Source of the DNA: an uncultured Mediterranea sp.
Lineage (GTDB): Bacteria; Bacteroidota; Bacteroidia; Bacteroidales; Bacteroidaceae
DNA: 35,959 nt
Reading direction: 5' to 3'
NCBI GenBank assembly: GCA_945831575.1
Contig: CAMACX010000029.1
Coordinates: 1 to 35,959, forward strand
The notes below the pieces were generated by a model. The model had not been told where the DNA came from. It saw only the letters and a list, made by a program, of their open reading frames with translations, and searched no databases. A program made the translations under genes and the position numbers. Below are positions 13,747-21,850 of the stretch, one piece after another. Each line of letters starts with the position of its first letter. Positions within the stretch are counted from its first letter, which is position 1.

Positions 13747-15777
13747 TGTGCCGTAGTCACGGCTGTAACGCAACATCTGCTCAGCATACCCTTCGTCGTA
13801 GCTCACCTTCACATCGGTAATTTTGCCCTGGGCATCGGTAACAGCCTCGTAGCGGGGGTTGACGAAGCCCTTGTAGGGGGCTAGGTTGAGCTTCTTGTAG
13901 CGGGCCAGCACCTCAGCATGGAGCGTGGGATCGACTTTGACGGCATAGGTTTCCACCAGGTCGCGTGCTGCGGCCAGGTCACCTGTAGATTTGATACGCT
14001 GCACCTCGGCCAGGAGCTGACCGAACAGAGTGCGCAAGCGGGCATAGTCATTGACTACCACGTAGCTCTTGCCATCACGCTGCACCATCTCCACGACTTT
14101 GTCGGCCGCTCCATGCTCATAGACCCAGCGGGCTATGAGCTGACGGTTGCGCATGTGGGCCTCTTCCACCTGGTTGCCCGGCTCGATACGCACCAACTGC
14201 GTCATAAGACCGTTCATCAGGTAGGTGTAGTATTCGGCCTTGTAGGCCTCATCGTTGGGGGTCAGTCCTAGCTCCACCAGTTTGGGGTCGGCCACATAGT
14301 AGAGTCCGAAGAGGTCGGCACGGGCCTCCTCAATGGTCGAGCCGTAGGCCTTCAAGGCATCGGGATCGACGCCTGGGAGCAATTGGCCGGAGCCGTGGCC
14401 CAGGCATTCGTGCAGGTCAGTATGGAGGTTACCCGTGAGGTCTCCGTAAGTATCTATGAGTCGCAGCTCCTCGGGACCGGCTACAAACTCCTCGCTGAAG
14501 CCGTTGCCATGGGCTGCCTTGTTGTAGGCATCGGTGATGTTACCTATCGTCACCGACTTAGAGCCATGCGCACTGCGGATCCAGTTGGAGTTGGGCAGGT
14601 TAATGCCGATGGCTGTGGCGGGGTAGAGGTCTCCAGCCAGGATAGCTGCGGTAATAACCTTAGCCGTCACCCCCTTCACCTCCGCCTTCTTGAACTGCTT
14701 ATCGACCGGAGAGTGGTCTTCAAACCACTGGGCATTTGCGCTGATAAGCTCGGTGCGGTGCGTGGCATCAAGGTCCTTGAAGTTGACCAGCGACTCCCAG
14801 CTGGCCTTCATGCCCAGAGGATCGCCATAGCTTTCGGTAAAGCCGTTGACGAAGTCGATGCGTGAGTTGAGGTCCTTGACCCAAAGGATGGCATACTCGT
14901 CAAAGGCCTTCAGGTCGCCCGTCTGATAGAAGGAGATGAGCTTCTCAATGACGGCCTTCTGTTCGGACGTCTCGGCCACGGACTCGGCCTTCTGGAGCCA
15001 AAAGACAATCTTGGAGAGGGCCTCTCCGTAGAGTCCACCCACCTTCCAGACCTTCTCCTTCACCTGGCCATTCTCCTTGACCAGACGAGAGTTAAGTCCA
15101 TAAGAGATGGGAGTGGGGTCGTTGGGGTCCTTGAGTGCATTGTAGTAGGCCTCGGCCTCTGCCTGGGTCACTCCTTCGTAGTAATTGCAGGCCGAGGTAA
15201 GCACCAGGTCATCGCCATCTGCCTGATTGACGCGCTTGGGCATCACCGTCGGGTCAAAGAGCACAGGGAAAAGCTCCTCGCAGAGCTGTTCTACCTGTTG
15301 TCCTGCAGCCAGGGGAAGGGCAGCAGGGTCAATACCGGACAGAACCTCGCGAAGGTACTCGGGAGTAAAGCCGGGTACAAACTTCTCGCAGCCGTAGTGA
15401 TGATAGATACCGTTGGAGAACCATACCCGCTTGAGATAGACCTCCAGAGCCTTAAACTGAGCAGACGCTCTGTCGCCCTGATAACCAGTATATACTGCCT
15501 CGAGCATCTTGCGGATGCGCAGATTGTACTTGCCATTCTGGTCAAAGAGAATATCCCGCCCCTGCAGGGCCGCTTCAGTAAGGTAATAGACCAGCTCCTT
15601 CTGTTGGAGCGAAAGGGATTCAAATCCCGGTACCCGGTAACGGAGTATCTGTAAATCTGCAAATTGTTCCACGTTATAATCAAATTTTTCCGCCTCTGAC
15701 GAAGCATTGGAGACAGAGCCACCACATGCCACACACAGCGAACACGCAGCGATCCATGACGCAAATACACTCTTCAT
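13726..15777 (-). CDS. Dipeptidyl peptidase III, zinc metallopeptidase family M49
   Basis: This 683-residue protein has the M49 zinc motif HECLGH (residues 456-461), in which Cys replaces the first Leu of the usual HELLGH. The third zinc ligand lies in EEARAD (E483-E484). The enzyme releases dipeptides from peptide N-termini. As I recall, the characterised Bacteroides thetaiotaomicron enzyme also has HECLGH and its gene lies next to fur and purA, as here. The N-terminus MKSVFASWIAACSLCVACGG is a signal peptide with a possible lipobox ending at Cys18, so the mature protein may be a lipoprotein. The final seven codons are duplicated after the stop. Downstream is the AlkD-like gene. Confidence 0.95.
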   Translation of the reverse strand: MKSVFASWIAACSLCVACGGSVSNASSEAEKFDYNVEQFADLQILRYRVPGFESLSLQQKELVYYLTEAALQGRDILFDQNGKYNLRIRKMLEAVYTGYQGDRASAQFKALEVYLKRVWFSNGIYHHYGCEKFVPGFTPEYLREVLSGIDPAALPLAAGQQVEQLCEELFPVLFDPTVMPKRVNQADGDDLVLTSACNYYEGVTQAEAEAYYNALKDPNDPTPISYGLNSRLVKENGQVKEKVWKVGGLYGEALSKIVFWLQKAESVAETSEQKAVIEKLISFYQTGDLKAFDEYAILWVKDLNSRIDFVNGFTESYGDPLGMKASWESLVNFKDLDATHRTELISANAQWFEDHSPVDKQFKKAEVKGVTAKVITAAILAGDLYPATAIGINLPNSNWIRSAHGSKSVTIGNITDAYNKAAHGNGFSEEFVAGPEELRLIDTYGDLTGNLHTDLHECLGHGSGQLLPGVDPDALKAYGSTIEEARADLFGLYYVADPKLVELGLTPNDEAYKAEYYTYLMNGLMTQLVRIEPGNQVEEAHMRNRQLIARWVYEHGAADKVVEMVQRDGKSYVVVNDYARLRTLFGQLLAEVQRIKSTGDLAAARDLVETYAVKVDPTLHAEVLARYKKLNLAPYKGFVNPRYEAVTDAQGKITDVKVSYDEGYAEQMLRYSRDYGTLPYVNE

Positions 15778-15858
15778 AACGTCATCACATAATTAATATA
15801 TTAGTTGAGTGACCTCATCTTCCGGATAAAGCGTCTTCATTTTAATAAAAAGACATCC

Positions 15859-15896
15859 TCAGCTTAATGACAAAGTGTCTTCAGCTTAATGACAAA
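15859..15896. repeat. Two direct repeats upstream of the dipeptidyl peptidase gene
   Basis: TCAGCTTAATGACAAA occurs at 15859-15874 and 15881-15896, 22 bp apart (two helical turns). A degenerate TCTTCATTTTAATAAAA lies just before. The pair sits in the 172-bp gap between the M49 gene and the AraC-type gene and may be an activator site. I find no clear TAnnTTTG box for the M49 gene. Confidence 0.7.
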
Positions 15897-15949
15897 TCCT
15901 TTGCAACGCAATAATCCAACACGTGCAGTGAACTGACAGTCGCTTTCAG

Positions 15950-16414
15950 TTATTTCTTCTTCTCGGCGAAACGCTTACGATACCCATTGGGAGTCTCACC
16001 CAGGTTCTTGTAGAAAGCAGCATAGAACGACTGACGGTTAGCGAATCCGACCATCGTGCTGATTTCCTCCACCGTCTTGTCAGCGTAGCGCTTGTCGGTC
16101 AGCAGGTGTTGGGCCTCCTTGACACGATACTCGTTGAGCAGGCAAGAGTAGTTCATGCCAAAACGCGAATTGACCACAGCCGACAGATAGCGGGTATTGG
16201 TCTTGAGCTCAGCGGCCAACTCCTTAGCTGAGAAAGTCGCATCACGATAACGTTTCTGGATAACGACAATCTCCATAATTTTGTCATACAGCTCATCAGC
16301 GAGCTCCGGACGAATCAACGAACGATAGGCCGCATCTTTATTCTTCTTCTCACGCAAATTGTAAGGTCTCTTCTTTGATTCCTCACCTTGGTTCTTTTCT
16401 TGTAAATCACTCAT
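15950..16414 (-). CDS. AraC-family transcriptional regulator
   Basis: This 154-residue protein has a low-complexity charged N-terminus (KNQGEESKKRPYNLREKKNKD type) and a C-terminal AraC double helix-turn-helix. The first HTH covers SAKELAAELKTNTRYLSAVVN; the second covers KTVEEISTMVGFANRQSFYAAFYKNLGETPNGYRK. The last segment is the AraC signature with the usual P-x-x-Y-R end. There is no sensory domain, so it may respond through a partner or be controlled by its level. It is divergent from recQ across a region with a 16-bp palindrome (16455-16470). Targets are unknown; the repeats at 15859-15896 are candidates. Confidence 0.9.
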   Translation of the reverse strand: MSDLQEKNQGEESKKRPYNLREKKNKDAAYRSLIRPELADELYDKIMEIVVIQKRYRDATFSAKELAAELKTNTRYLSAVVNSRFGMNYSCLLNEYRVKEAQHLLTDKRYADKTVEEISTMVGFANRQSFYAAFYKNLGETPNGYRKRFAEKKK

Positions 16415-16454
16415 AGATTTAACTGGTTAGGGAAAAATTAAAAATATAGTCACT

Positions 16455-16470
16455 CCATTCAACTGAATGG
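16455..16470. promoter_or_regulatory. Palindrome between the AraC-type gene and recQ
   Basis: CCATTCA and TGAATGG flank a central AC (CCATTCAACTGAATGG). It lies 40 nt upstream of the AraC-type start at 16414, a good place for autoregulation. Confidence 0.55.
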
Positions 16471-16610
16471 ACCTCACAAATGTCTGACTTTTTTTTTTAT
16501 TATACAACAAATATCGGTCTTATTTGAAGAAAAACAGGCGTTTTTTACCAAGAAGAACCGTTTTTGCAGAAAAGAAGAGCGATTTTAACACCTATTATCT
16601 CATTATTACC

Positions 16611-16618
16611 TACCTTTG
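16611..16618 (+). promoter_or_regulatory. Predicted -7 box of recQ
   Basis: TACCTTTG matches TAnnTTTG. Transcription would start near 16625, which favours the ATG at 16644 over an in-frame start at 16524. The -33 element is not clear. Confidence 0.5.
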
Positions 16619-16643
16619 TGGCCGTATTTTTGTCCAATGGAAT

Positions 16644-18527
16644 ATGATGCACCAAGTCTTGAAGAAATATTTCGGCTACGACCAGTTTCGCCCGATGCAA
16701 AAAGAGATTATTGAACATATCCTCTCCCACAGGGATGCACTTATCTTAATGCCTACGGGGGGAGGGAAGTCCATGTGTTACCAACTGCCGGCCCTGATGA
16801 GCCAGGGCACCACCGTCGTGGTGTCGCCGCTCATCTCACTCATGAGGGACCAGGTGGAGGCCCTGCGGGCCAACAATATCCCTGCTGCTGCGCTCAACAG
16901 CAACAACGACGAGACCAGCAACGCCATCATCCGCCGCGAGTGCATCGAGGGGCGCTTCAAGCTGCTCTACATCTCTCCCGAGCGACTGCTCCTTGAGAAA
17001 GACGGTCTGCTGCATGACATGCCTATCGCCCTGTTTGCCATCGACGAGGCACACTGTATCTCGCAATGGGGGCACGACTTCCGCCCCGAATACACCCAAC
17101 TCGGTGTGCTCCGCGAAGCTTTTCCCGATGTTCCTATGGTGGCCCTGACTGCCACTGCCGACAAGGTGACCCGCGAAGACATTGTCAAGCAGCTCCACCT
17201 GAAGGAGCCACGCATCTTCCTCTCTTCGTTTGACCGCCCCAACCTTAGCCTCTGCGTCAAGCGGGGATTGACCAGAAACGAGAAGAACAAAGCCATAGCC
17301 GAATTTATCAAGCAACGCCCCTTCAGCAGTGGCATCATCTACTGCCAAAGCCGGAGCAATACGGAGAAACTGGCAGCCAAACTGCAGGAAAAAGGCATCG
17401 AGGCCACCTTCTACCACGCCGGCATGTCGGCTGCTGAGCGCAACCGCACACAGGACGATTTCATCAATGACCGCATCCAGGTGGTCTGCGCCACGATAGC
17501 CTTCGGCATGGGCATCGACAAGAGCAACGTACGCTGGGTCATCCACTACAACCTGCCTAAGAGCATCGAGTCATTCTACCAGGAGATTGGGCGTGCCGGA
17601 CGCGACGGACTGCCAGGAGAGACCCTGCTCTTCTATTCGCTGGAGGACCTCATCGTGCTACAGAAGTTTGCCGAAGAGAGCGGACAGGCAACCATCAACA
17701 TCGAGCGACTCAACCGCATGAAGGAGTATGCAGAAGCCAGTATCTGTCGCCGGCGCATCCTGCTCAACTACTTCAGCGAAAGCCTGCCGCACGACTGCCG
17801 CAATTGTGACATCTGCCTCAACCCACCCCAGCGTTTTGATGGTACGCTCCTGGTACAGAAAGCATTGAGCGGCATCATGCGCTGCGAGCAACAGATTTCA
17901 ATCCATACCCTGATAGACCTGCTACGGGGGACGATGAGCGCCGAAGTCTCTGCCCATGGCTACTTCAAGCTCAAGACCTTCGGCGTAGGGCGCGATGTCC
18001 CGGCACGTGACTGGAAAGATTACTTGCTGCAGATGCTCCAGCTGGGTTACTTTGAAATAGCCTACAACGAGGGCAATCACCTGAAGATTATGCCAGCCGG
18101 GAGCGATGTACTTTACGGAAGAGCCACAGCGCAGCTCTCCCTGATCATCCCCGAAGAGCGGCTGGAGAAGAAGAGCAGCAAACGAGGGGGAAAGAGCGTA
18201 CAAGGAGAAAAAGAAAGTAGAGAAGAACAAGGCAAGCGTAGAGAACAGAGCAAACGAGGAAGGCTCAGTCTTTTTGGAGGGGCACCTTTGCTCGACAAAG
18301 AGGAGAGCCAGCAACTGTTTGAGGAGCTTCGAGCCTTGCGGCGTCAGCTTGCCGAGGAGGAGTTGGTACCTCCCTACGTCATCATGTCCGACAAGGTGCT
18401 TCACCTGCTCTGCAACCATCGCCCCACCACCATCGAGGCCTTTGGTGAAATCAACGGTATCGGTGAGTACAAGAAGCGGAAATATGGCGAACTATTTACC
18501 AACGTCATCAAGCGGTACGTGGAGTAA
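16644..18527 (+). CDS. recQ: ATP-dependent DNA helicase RecQ
   Basis: From the ATG at 16644 this is 627 residues. It has FGYDQFRPMQKEII (Q-motif region), Walker A LMPTGGGKSMCYQLP, FAIDEAHCISQWGHDFRPEY, MVALTATAD, a helicase C domain with GIIYCQSRSNTEKLA and VCATIAFGMGIDKSNVRWV and EIGRAGRDGLPG. A zinc-binding part follows (C-RRRILLNYFSE with CRNCDIC), then a winged helix, a lysine/arginine-rich linker (about residues 510-545) and a C-terminal HRDC domain. RecQ unwinds 3'-5' and acts in recombination and fork repair. It ends 5 nt from the convergent TPR gene's stop. A longer start at 16524 is possible but lies upstream of the predicted promoter. Confidence 0.95.
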   Translation: MMHQVLKKYFGYDQFRPMQKEIIEHILSHRDALILMPTGGGKSMCYQLPALMSQGTTVVVSPLISLMRDQVEALRANNIPAAALNSNNDETSNAIIRRECIEGRFKLLYISPERLLLEKDGLLHDMPIALFAIDEAHCISQWGHDFRPEYTQLGVLREAFPDVPMVALTATADKVTREDIVKQLHLKEPRIFLSSFDRPNLSLCVKRGLTRNEKNKAIAEFIKQRPFSSGIIYCQSRSNTEKLAAKLQEKGIEATFYHAGMSAAERNRTQDDFINDRIQVVCATIAFGMGIDKSNVRWVIHYNLPKSIESFYQEIGRAGRDGLPGETLLFYSLEDLIVLQKFAEESGQATINIERLNRMKEYAEASICRRRILLNYFSESLPHDCRNCDICLNPPQRFDGTLLVQKALSGIMRCEQQISIHTLIDLLRGTMSAEVSAHGYFKLKTFGVGRDVPARDWKDYLLQMLQLGYFEIAYNEGNHLKIMPAGSDVLYGRATAQLSLIIPEERLEKKSSKRGGKSVQGEKESREEQGKRREQSKRGRLSLFGGAPLLDKEESQQLFEELRALRRQLAEEELVPPYVIMSDKVLHLLCNHRPTTIEAFGEINGIGEYKKRKYGELFTNVIKRYVE

Positions 18528-18532
18528 CGACA

Positions 18533-19450
18533 TCATTTGCACTTGGAGAGCAGCGGCTTCAGCTGGGCTGCCGGGATGCCCAACGTCTGGGCTTGGTGGA
18601 AGTCACGCTTGGCCTGCAACTTCTTGCCCATAGCCAGGTAGATCTGTCCACGGAGCAGGTATGCCTCTGCTTGTGCATCATCGAGGCAGAGCGAGTGCTC
18701 CACATCCACCAAGGCTGCATCATAATGCTCACTCTCCCACTCCACCTCCGCCCGGGCCCGGTAAAGCAAGGTGGAGCGACTGGCATCAGCCTTGGACTCT
18801 GTAATCAGAATGTCGAGCAGACGAATGGCCTGCTCCCGTTCTCCCTCGGCCTGATGGAGCAGTGCCAAGCCCAACCGGGCATTGAAGTGGTCGGCATGCA
18901 ACTGCAACAGGCGGTCATAATCCGCCCTGGCAAACTTGTATTGCCGTTGCACCTTATAAATGTAAGCCCTCATCAAGAGCGCCTCTTCATTCTCCTTCTC
19001 AATATCGAGCACCAGCGAGTAATCCACCCGGGCCAATTCCAGTTTGCCCATCTCCAGATAGACCGATGCCCGTCCCAACAGGGCAGGCACATGATATGGA
19101 GCTACATTAAGTGCAAAGGTATAGCTCTCGATGGCCTCATCAAAGCGGCTGAGCTGTCCCTGCAGCGTGCCCATGTTGGTATAGAGCCAGACGTTATGCG
19201 CATGAGCCGGGTCGGTCATGACAGCTTGCCGGAGCGACTCCACCGCCCTATCTAGGCTATCGACCTCCACAGCCTGTATGGCCCGTTGCACCCACTCGTC
19301 ATAGCTCCGTACACTCTGCTCTGAGCTATGCACGTTCTGCTCCGTGTGCTGCGCCCTTGCAGAGGACAACAGCCCCTGCAAGAAGCAAAAACAGACCAAG
19401 GCGAGAAGCCGCGCTCCCCACCCTGATCTGAAGTGATATCTCTTGTTCAT
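18533..19450 (-). CDS. Secreted tetratricopeptide-repeat protein
   Basis: From the ATG at 19450 this is 305 residues; ATGs at 19474, 19462 and 19459 are alternatives. A signal peptide (LLALVCFCFLQGLLSSARAQ) is followed by about seven TPR-like 34-residue units: for example VWLYTNMGTLQGQLSRFDEAIESYTFALNVAP, ALLGRASVYLEMGKLELARVDYSLVLDIE and AYLLRGQIYLAMGKKLQAKRDFHQA. Such proteins are periplasmic or outer-membrane scaffolds. It is the last gene on the strand after the PUL, 60-85 nt from the glycosidase gene, and may simply be cotranscribed; a role in sugar use is not shown. Its stop is 5 nt from that of recQ. Confidence 0.85.
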   Translation of the reverse strand: MNKRYHFRSGWGARLLALVCFCFLQGLLSSARAQHTEQNVHSSEQSVRSYDEWVQRAIQAVEVDSLDRAVESLRQAVMTDPAHAHNVWLYTNMGTLQGQLSRFDEAIESYTFALNVAPYHVPALLGRASVYLEMGKLELARVDYSLVLDIEKENEEALLMRAYIYKVQRQYKFARADYDRLLQLHADHFNARLGLALLHQAEGEREQAIRLLDILITESKADASRSTLLYRARAEVEWESEHYDAALVDVEHSLCLDDAQAEAYLLRGQIYLAMGKKLQAKRDFHQAQTLGIPAAQLKPLLSKCK

Positions 19451-19534
19451 GTCTGTCATCATCCTATTGTACACTGCTTGTATTTTCTTTTATGACAGAC
19501 AAATCAAAAGAATGTTGCACAAAATCCTTCTTAT

Positions 19535-21781
19535 TTAGTGAATCTTAACAATACGAAGTTGCTTGAGCAGAGCTTTATTCTCTACCATATTCATGTTCTC
19601 CACACAGTCGGCAAACTCCAATGTCAAGGTATGCCGACCTGCCTTCAGCATGACAGACTCCACAGAGCTCCACCCCCAGTTGTCCCATTCATTCACTCCG
19701 CGCTGAGCAAACACGCTGATGCCCACCGTCTCACCATCCACCTTCAACAGGCGGGTAGCACATTTATTCTCCGTATTGATAGGTCCATTACCGTTGGCAT
19801 AGCACCAATCTATCGCATACATACCCTCTTCAGCAATCTCCAAAGGAATGGTAACCAGGATGTTTTCATTGCGCGTGATGCGTACAGACCGGCCATCGTG
19901 ACTCTGAGCGTACTCCTTCACCTCATAGAGCTGGACCTCCTCTGGAGCATCATAATAGATGGGTTCGCTGGCAAACGAAGGAAATCCAACAGCATCGACT
20001 GCCTGTACCTGATACTCCCCACGGCCATTCAGCGTGTACACAGTGCCTGAGAGGGTGTCCATCACCTTGCCGTCACGCAACACTTGATAAGTGACTGCCC
20101 CTTCGACAGGCTGCCATACGAGCTGATTGTCATTCAGCTTGAGCACGGGGGTATTGGGTTGGTAAGCATTATCTGCATAAGTCACCCCAATCTTAGCCGG
20201 TTGGACGTTGGCCAGCTCAATCTCCACCGTATGTGCGCCTTCCAACTCAGCAGGAAAGAAGGGTTGATTCATCTCTTGACCATCCAGGCAAAAGCGCTTA
20301 ATCCTGTTGCCAAAACCACTCATGCGGATGCTTAACACGGCCTTGCGATACTTGAAGTTGGACAGCGAGCGATTGCCCTTCAGCACCTGAGGCACGAAGG
20401 GAGCAAAGCGAATACCCTCCACCTCATACTGCATACCGAAGTAGATTGCCGGGACCACAGCCAGATTGGCCGCCACACTCCACAGCTGACGGGGAGAGTT
20501 AATCTGTGTACCCCCATAGTCGCCATTCCAGATGACGTAATTCTCCTGATTGGAAAGCCAAAGGGTAGCCCCACGGTAAATGCTGGCAATGGAGTGCATC
20601 AACCCCTCTTCGTTGCCGGCCTTTGCATTGGCACGCATCCAGTAACCCTGCACGAAAGGCCAGGTAGCATCGTTATGGTAAGGCACTTGATCGGCCAGAT
20701 TGGGATAGATGCACGGGGTACCAAAGGGTAGATTGGCCACAGAAGCAGTGATGCGACGGGCACGCTCCTCATCAGCTACTCCAAAAAGAATGGCCAACGC
20801 TTCACCGAGCGTCTCGCTCTGCGGATGCAGCATCAGGTGACGGCGACCGTAGAGGTAGATGCCATAATACCCTCTCTCCTCCTGCCAGAGCTGACGGTTG
20901 ATGCCTTCAGCCAGGTCAGAAGCCCATTGGGCATACTTGGTTGCCTCACGAGGCTGACCCTCCAGACGGCAGATGTCCGAAAGGATGCGCAGGGACTGAT
21001 AGTGTACCAGCGTGGTACCGAGAGCCTCGCTCTGGTAGATGTCGTTGGGCTGCATCCACACAGGGTACTCCTGCTCGCGCCAATCCAGGTAAGAGGTCTC
21101 CCCTCGCATCAGCTTCGTCACAGGGTCGTAGGCCACGATGCGGTCATCCTCCACGGTGTTACGGATTACGGGATAGATGCGGTCGAGCCACTCCTTCTCA
21201 CCCGTCACCTTATAGAGCTCCCACGCTGCCAGAATCCAGGTGGTGCGGTCGGTCGAGCAGGGCCAGGCACCGCCAGTACCGGTATCTTGGATGATACGGT
21301 TGTTGGCATTGATTTTGGCTAGCAAGGAGGTTTTGCTTACCTCAGGATGAAGTTGCGCCAACGCATGAAGGATGCTGTAACTCACATCGCGCGTCCACAC
21401 CCCACCCCAGAACACACCGGTACGGAAGGTGGAATCGGGCTCAATGGCCTCCAGACTCTCTTGCAGGGAGAGATTGTAGTTGGCCTGTTCCATCAGAGTG
21501 GGCCCTGTATAGACCGGTAGCGAGCTGATGTCACGCGACAGAGTCCAGTGTTGACGATTGATGGGATCATTATCCCACCCCATGAAGCCATCGCTCATCT
21601 GGCGCACGTAATTGGAGGTAATCTCTGTGGGTGACAGCACACGGGCTTTCCATTTGCCCTGAATCATTTCATTGCCTTTCCACTGATAGGACTTGTTCTT
21701 ATAGTAGCTCTGAGCAAATACCTCCGTACCTACACAGAGGAAGACCAAAGCTATTGAAAGTAAAGATTTGCAATACATCAT
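19535..21781 (-). CDS. Secreted (alpha/alpha)6-barrel glycosidase with Fn3-like and CBM-like C-terminus
   Basis: From the ATG at 21781 this is 748 residues (an ATG at 21811 would add ten). A signal peptide (LLSIALVFLCVGTEVFAQ) precedes a helical-barrel catalytic part of about 450 residues. Candidate active-site segments are GVFWGGVWTRDVSYSI, NRIIQDTGTGGAWPCSTDR, LDWREQEYPVWMQPNDIYQSEA and YVIWNGDYGGTQINSPRQLW, with conserved-looking Asp and Glu. An Fn3-like domain follows (PNTPVLKLNDNQLVWQPVEG through YQVQAVDAVG), then a beta-rich ~120-residue domain resembling CBM6/35. I recognise a six-hairpin glycosidase fold but cannot name the GH family. It is 69 nt downstream of the GH31 gene in the same PUL. 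Confidence 0.75.
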   Translation of the reverse strand: MMYCKSLLSIALVFLCVGTEVFAQSYYKNKSYQWKGNEMIQGKWKARVLSPTEITSNYVRQMSDGFMGWDNDPINRQHWTLSRDISSLPVYTGPTLMEQANYNLSLQESLEAIEPDSTFRTGVFWGGVWTRDVSYSILHALAQLHPEVSKTSLLAKINANNRIIQDTGTGGAWPCSTDRTTWILAAWELYKVTGEKEWLDRIYPVIRNTVEDDRIVAYDPVTKLMRGETSYLDWREQEYPVWMQPNDIYQSEALGTTLVHYQSLRILSDICRLEGQPREATKYAQWASDLAEGINRQLWQEERGYYGIYLYGRRHLMLHPQSETLGEALAILFGVADEERARRITASVANLPFGTPCIYPNLADQVPYHNDATWPFVQGYWMRANAKAGNEEGLMHSIASIYRGATLWLSNQENYVIWNGDYGGTQINSPRQLWSVAANLAVVPAIYFGMQYEVEGIRFAPFVPQVLKGNRSLSNFKYRKAVLSIRMSGFGNRIKRFCLDGQEMNQPFFPAELEGAHTVEIELANVQPAKIGVTYADNAYQPNTPVLKLNDNQLVWQPVEGAVTYQVLRDGKVMDTLSGTVYTLNGRGEYQVQAVDAVGFPSFASEPIYYDAPEEVQLYEVKEYAQSHDGRSVRITRNENILVTIPLEIAEEGMYAIDWCYANGNGPINTENKCATRLLKVDGETVGISVFAQRGVNEWDNWGWSSVESVMLKAGRHTLTLEFADCVENMNMVENKALLKQLRIVKIH

Positions 21782-21850
21782 TGTAATATATATGTTTAGA
21801 TAATAATTCATTGAATAGGAGAAGTGAGGTGCAAGAATGAGTGGCCTACA

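Noticed and set aside
16836..17546. Minus-strand open frame of 236 codons within recQ
   Set aside because: Antisense to the helicase core, no start signal, no known motif.
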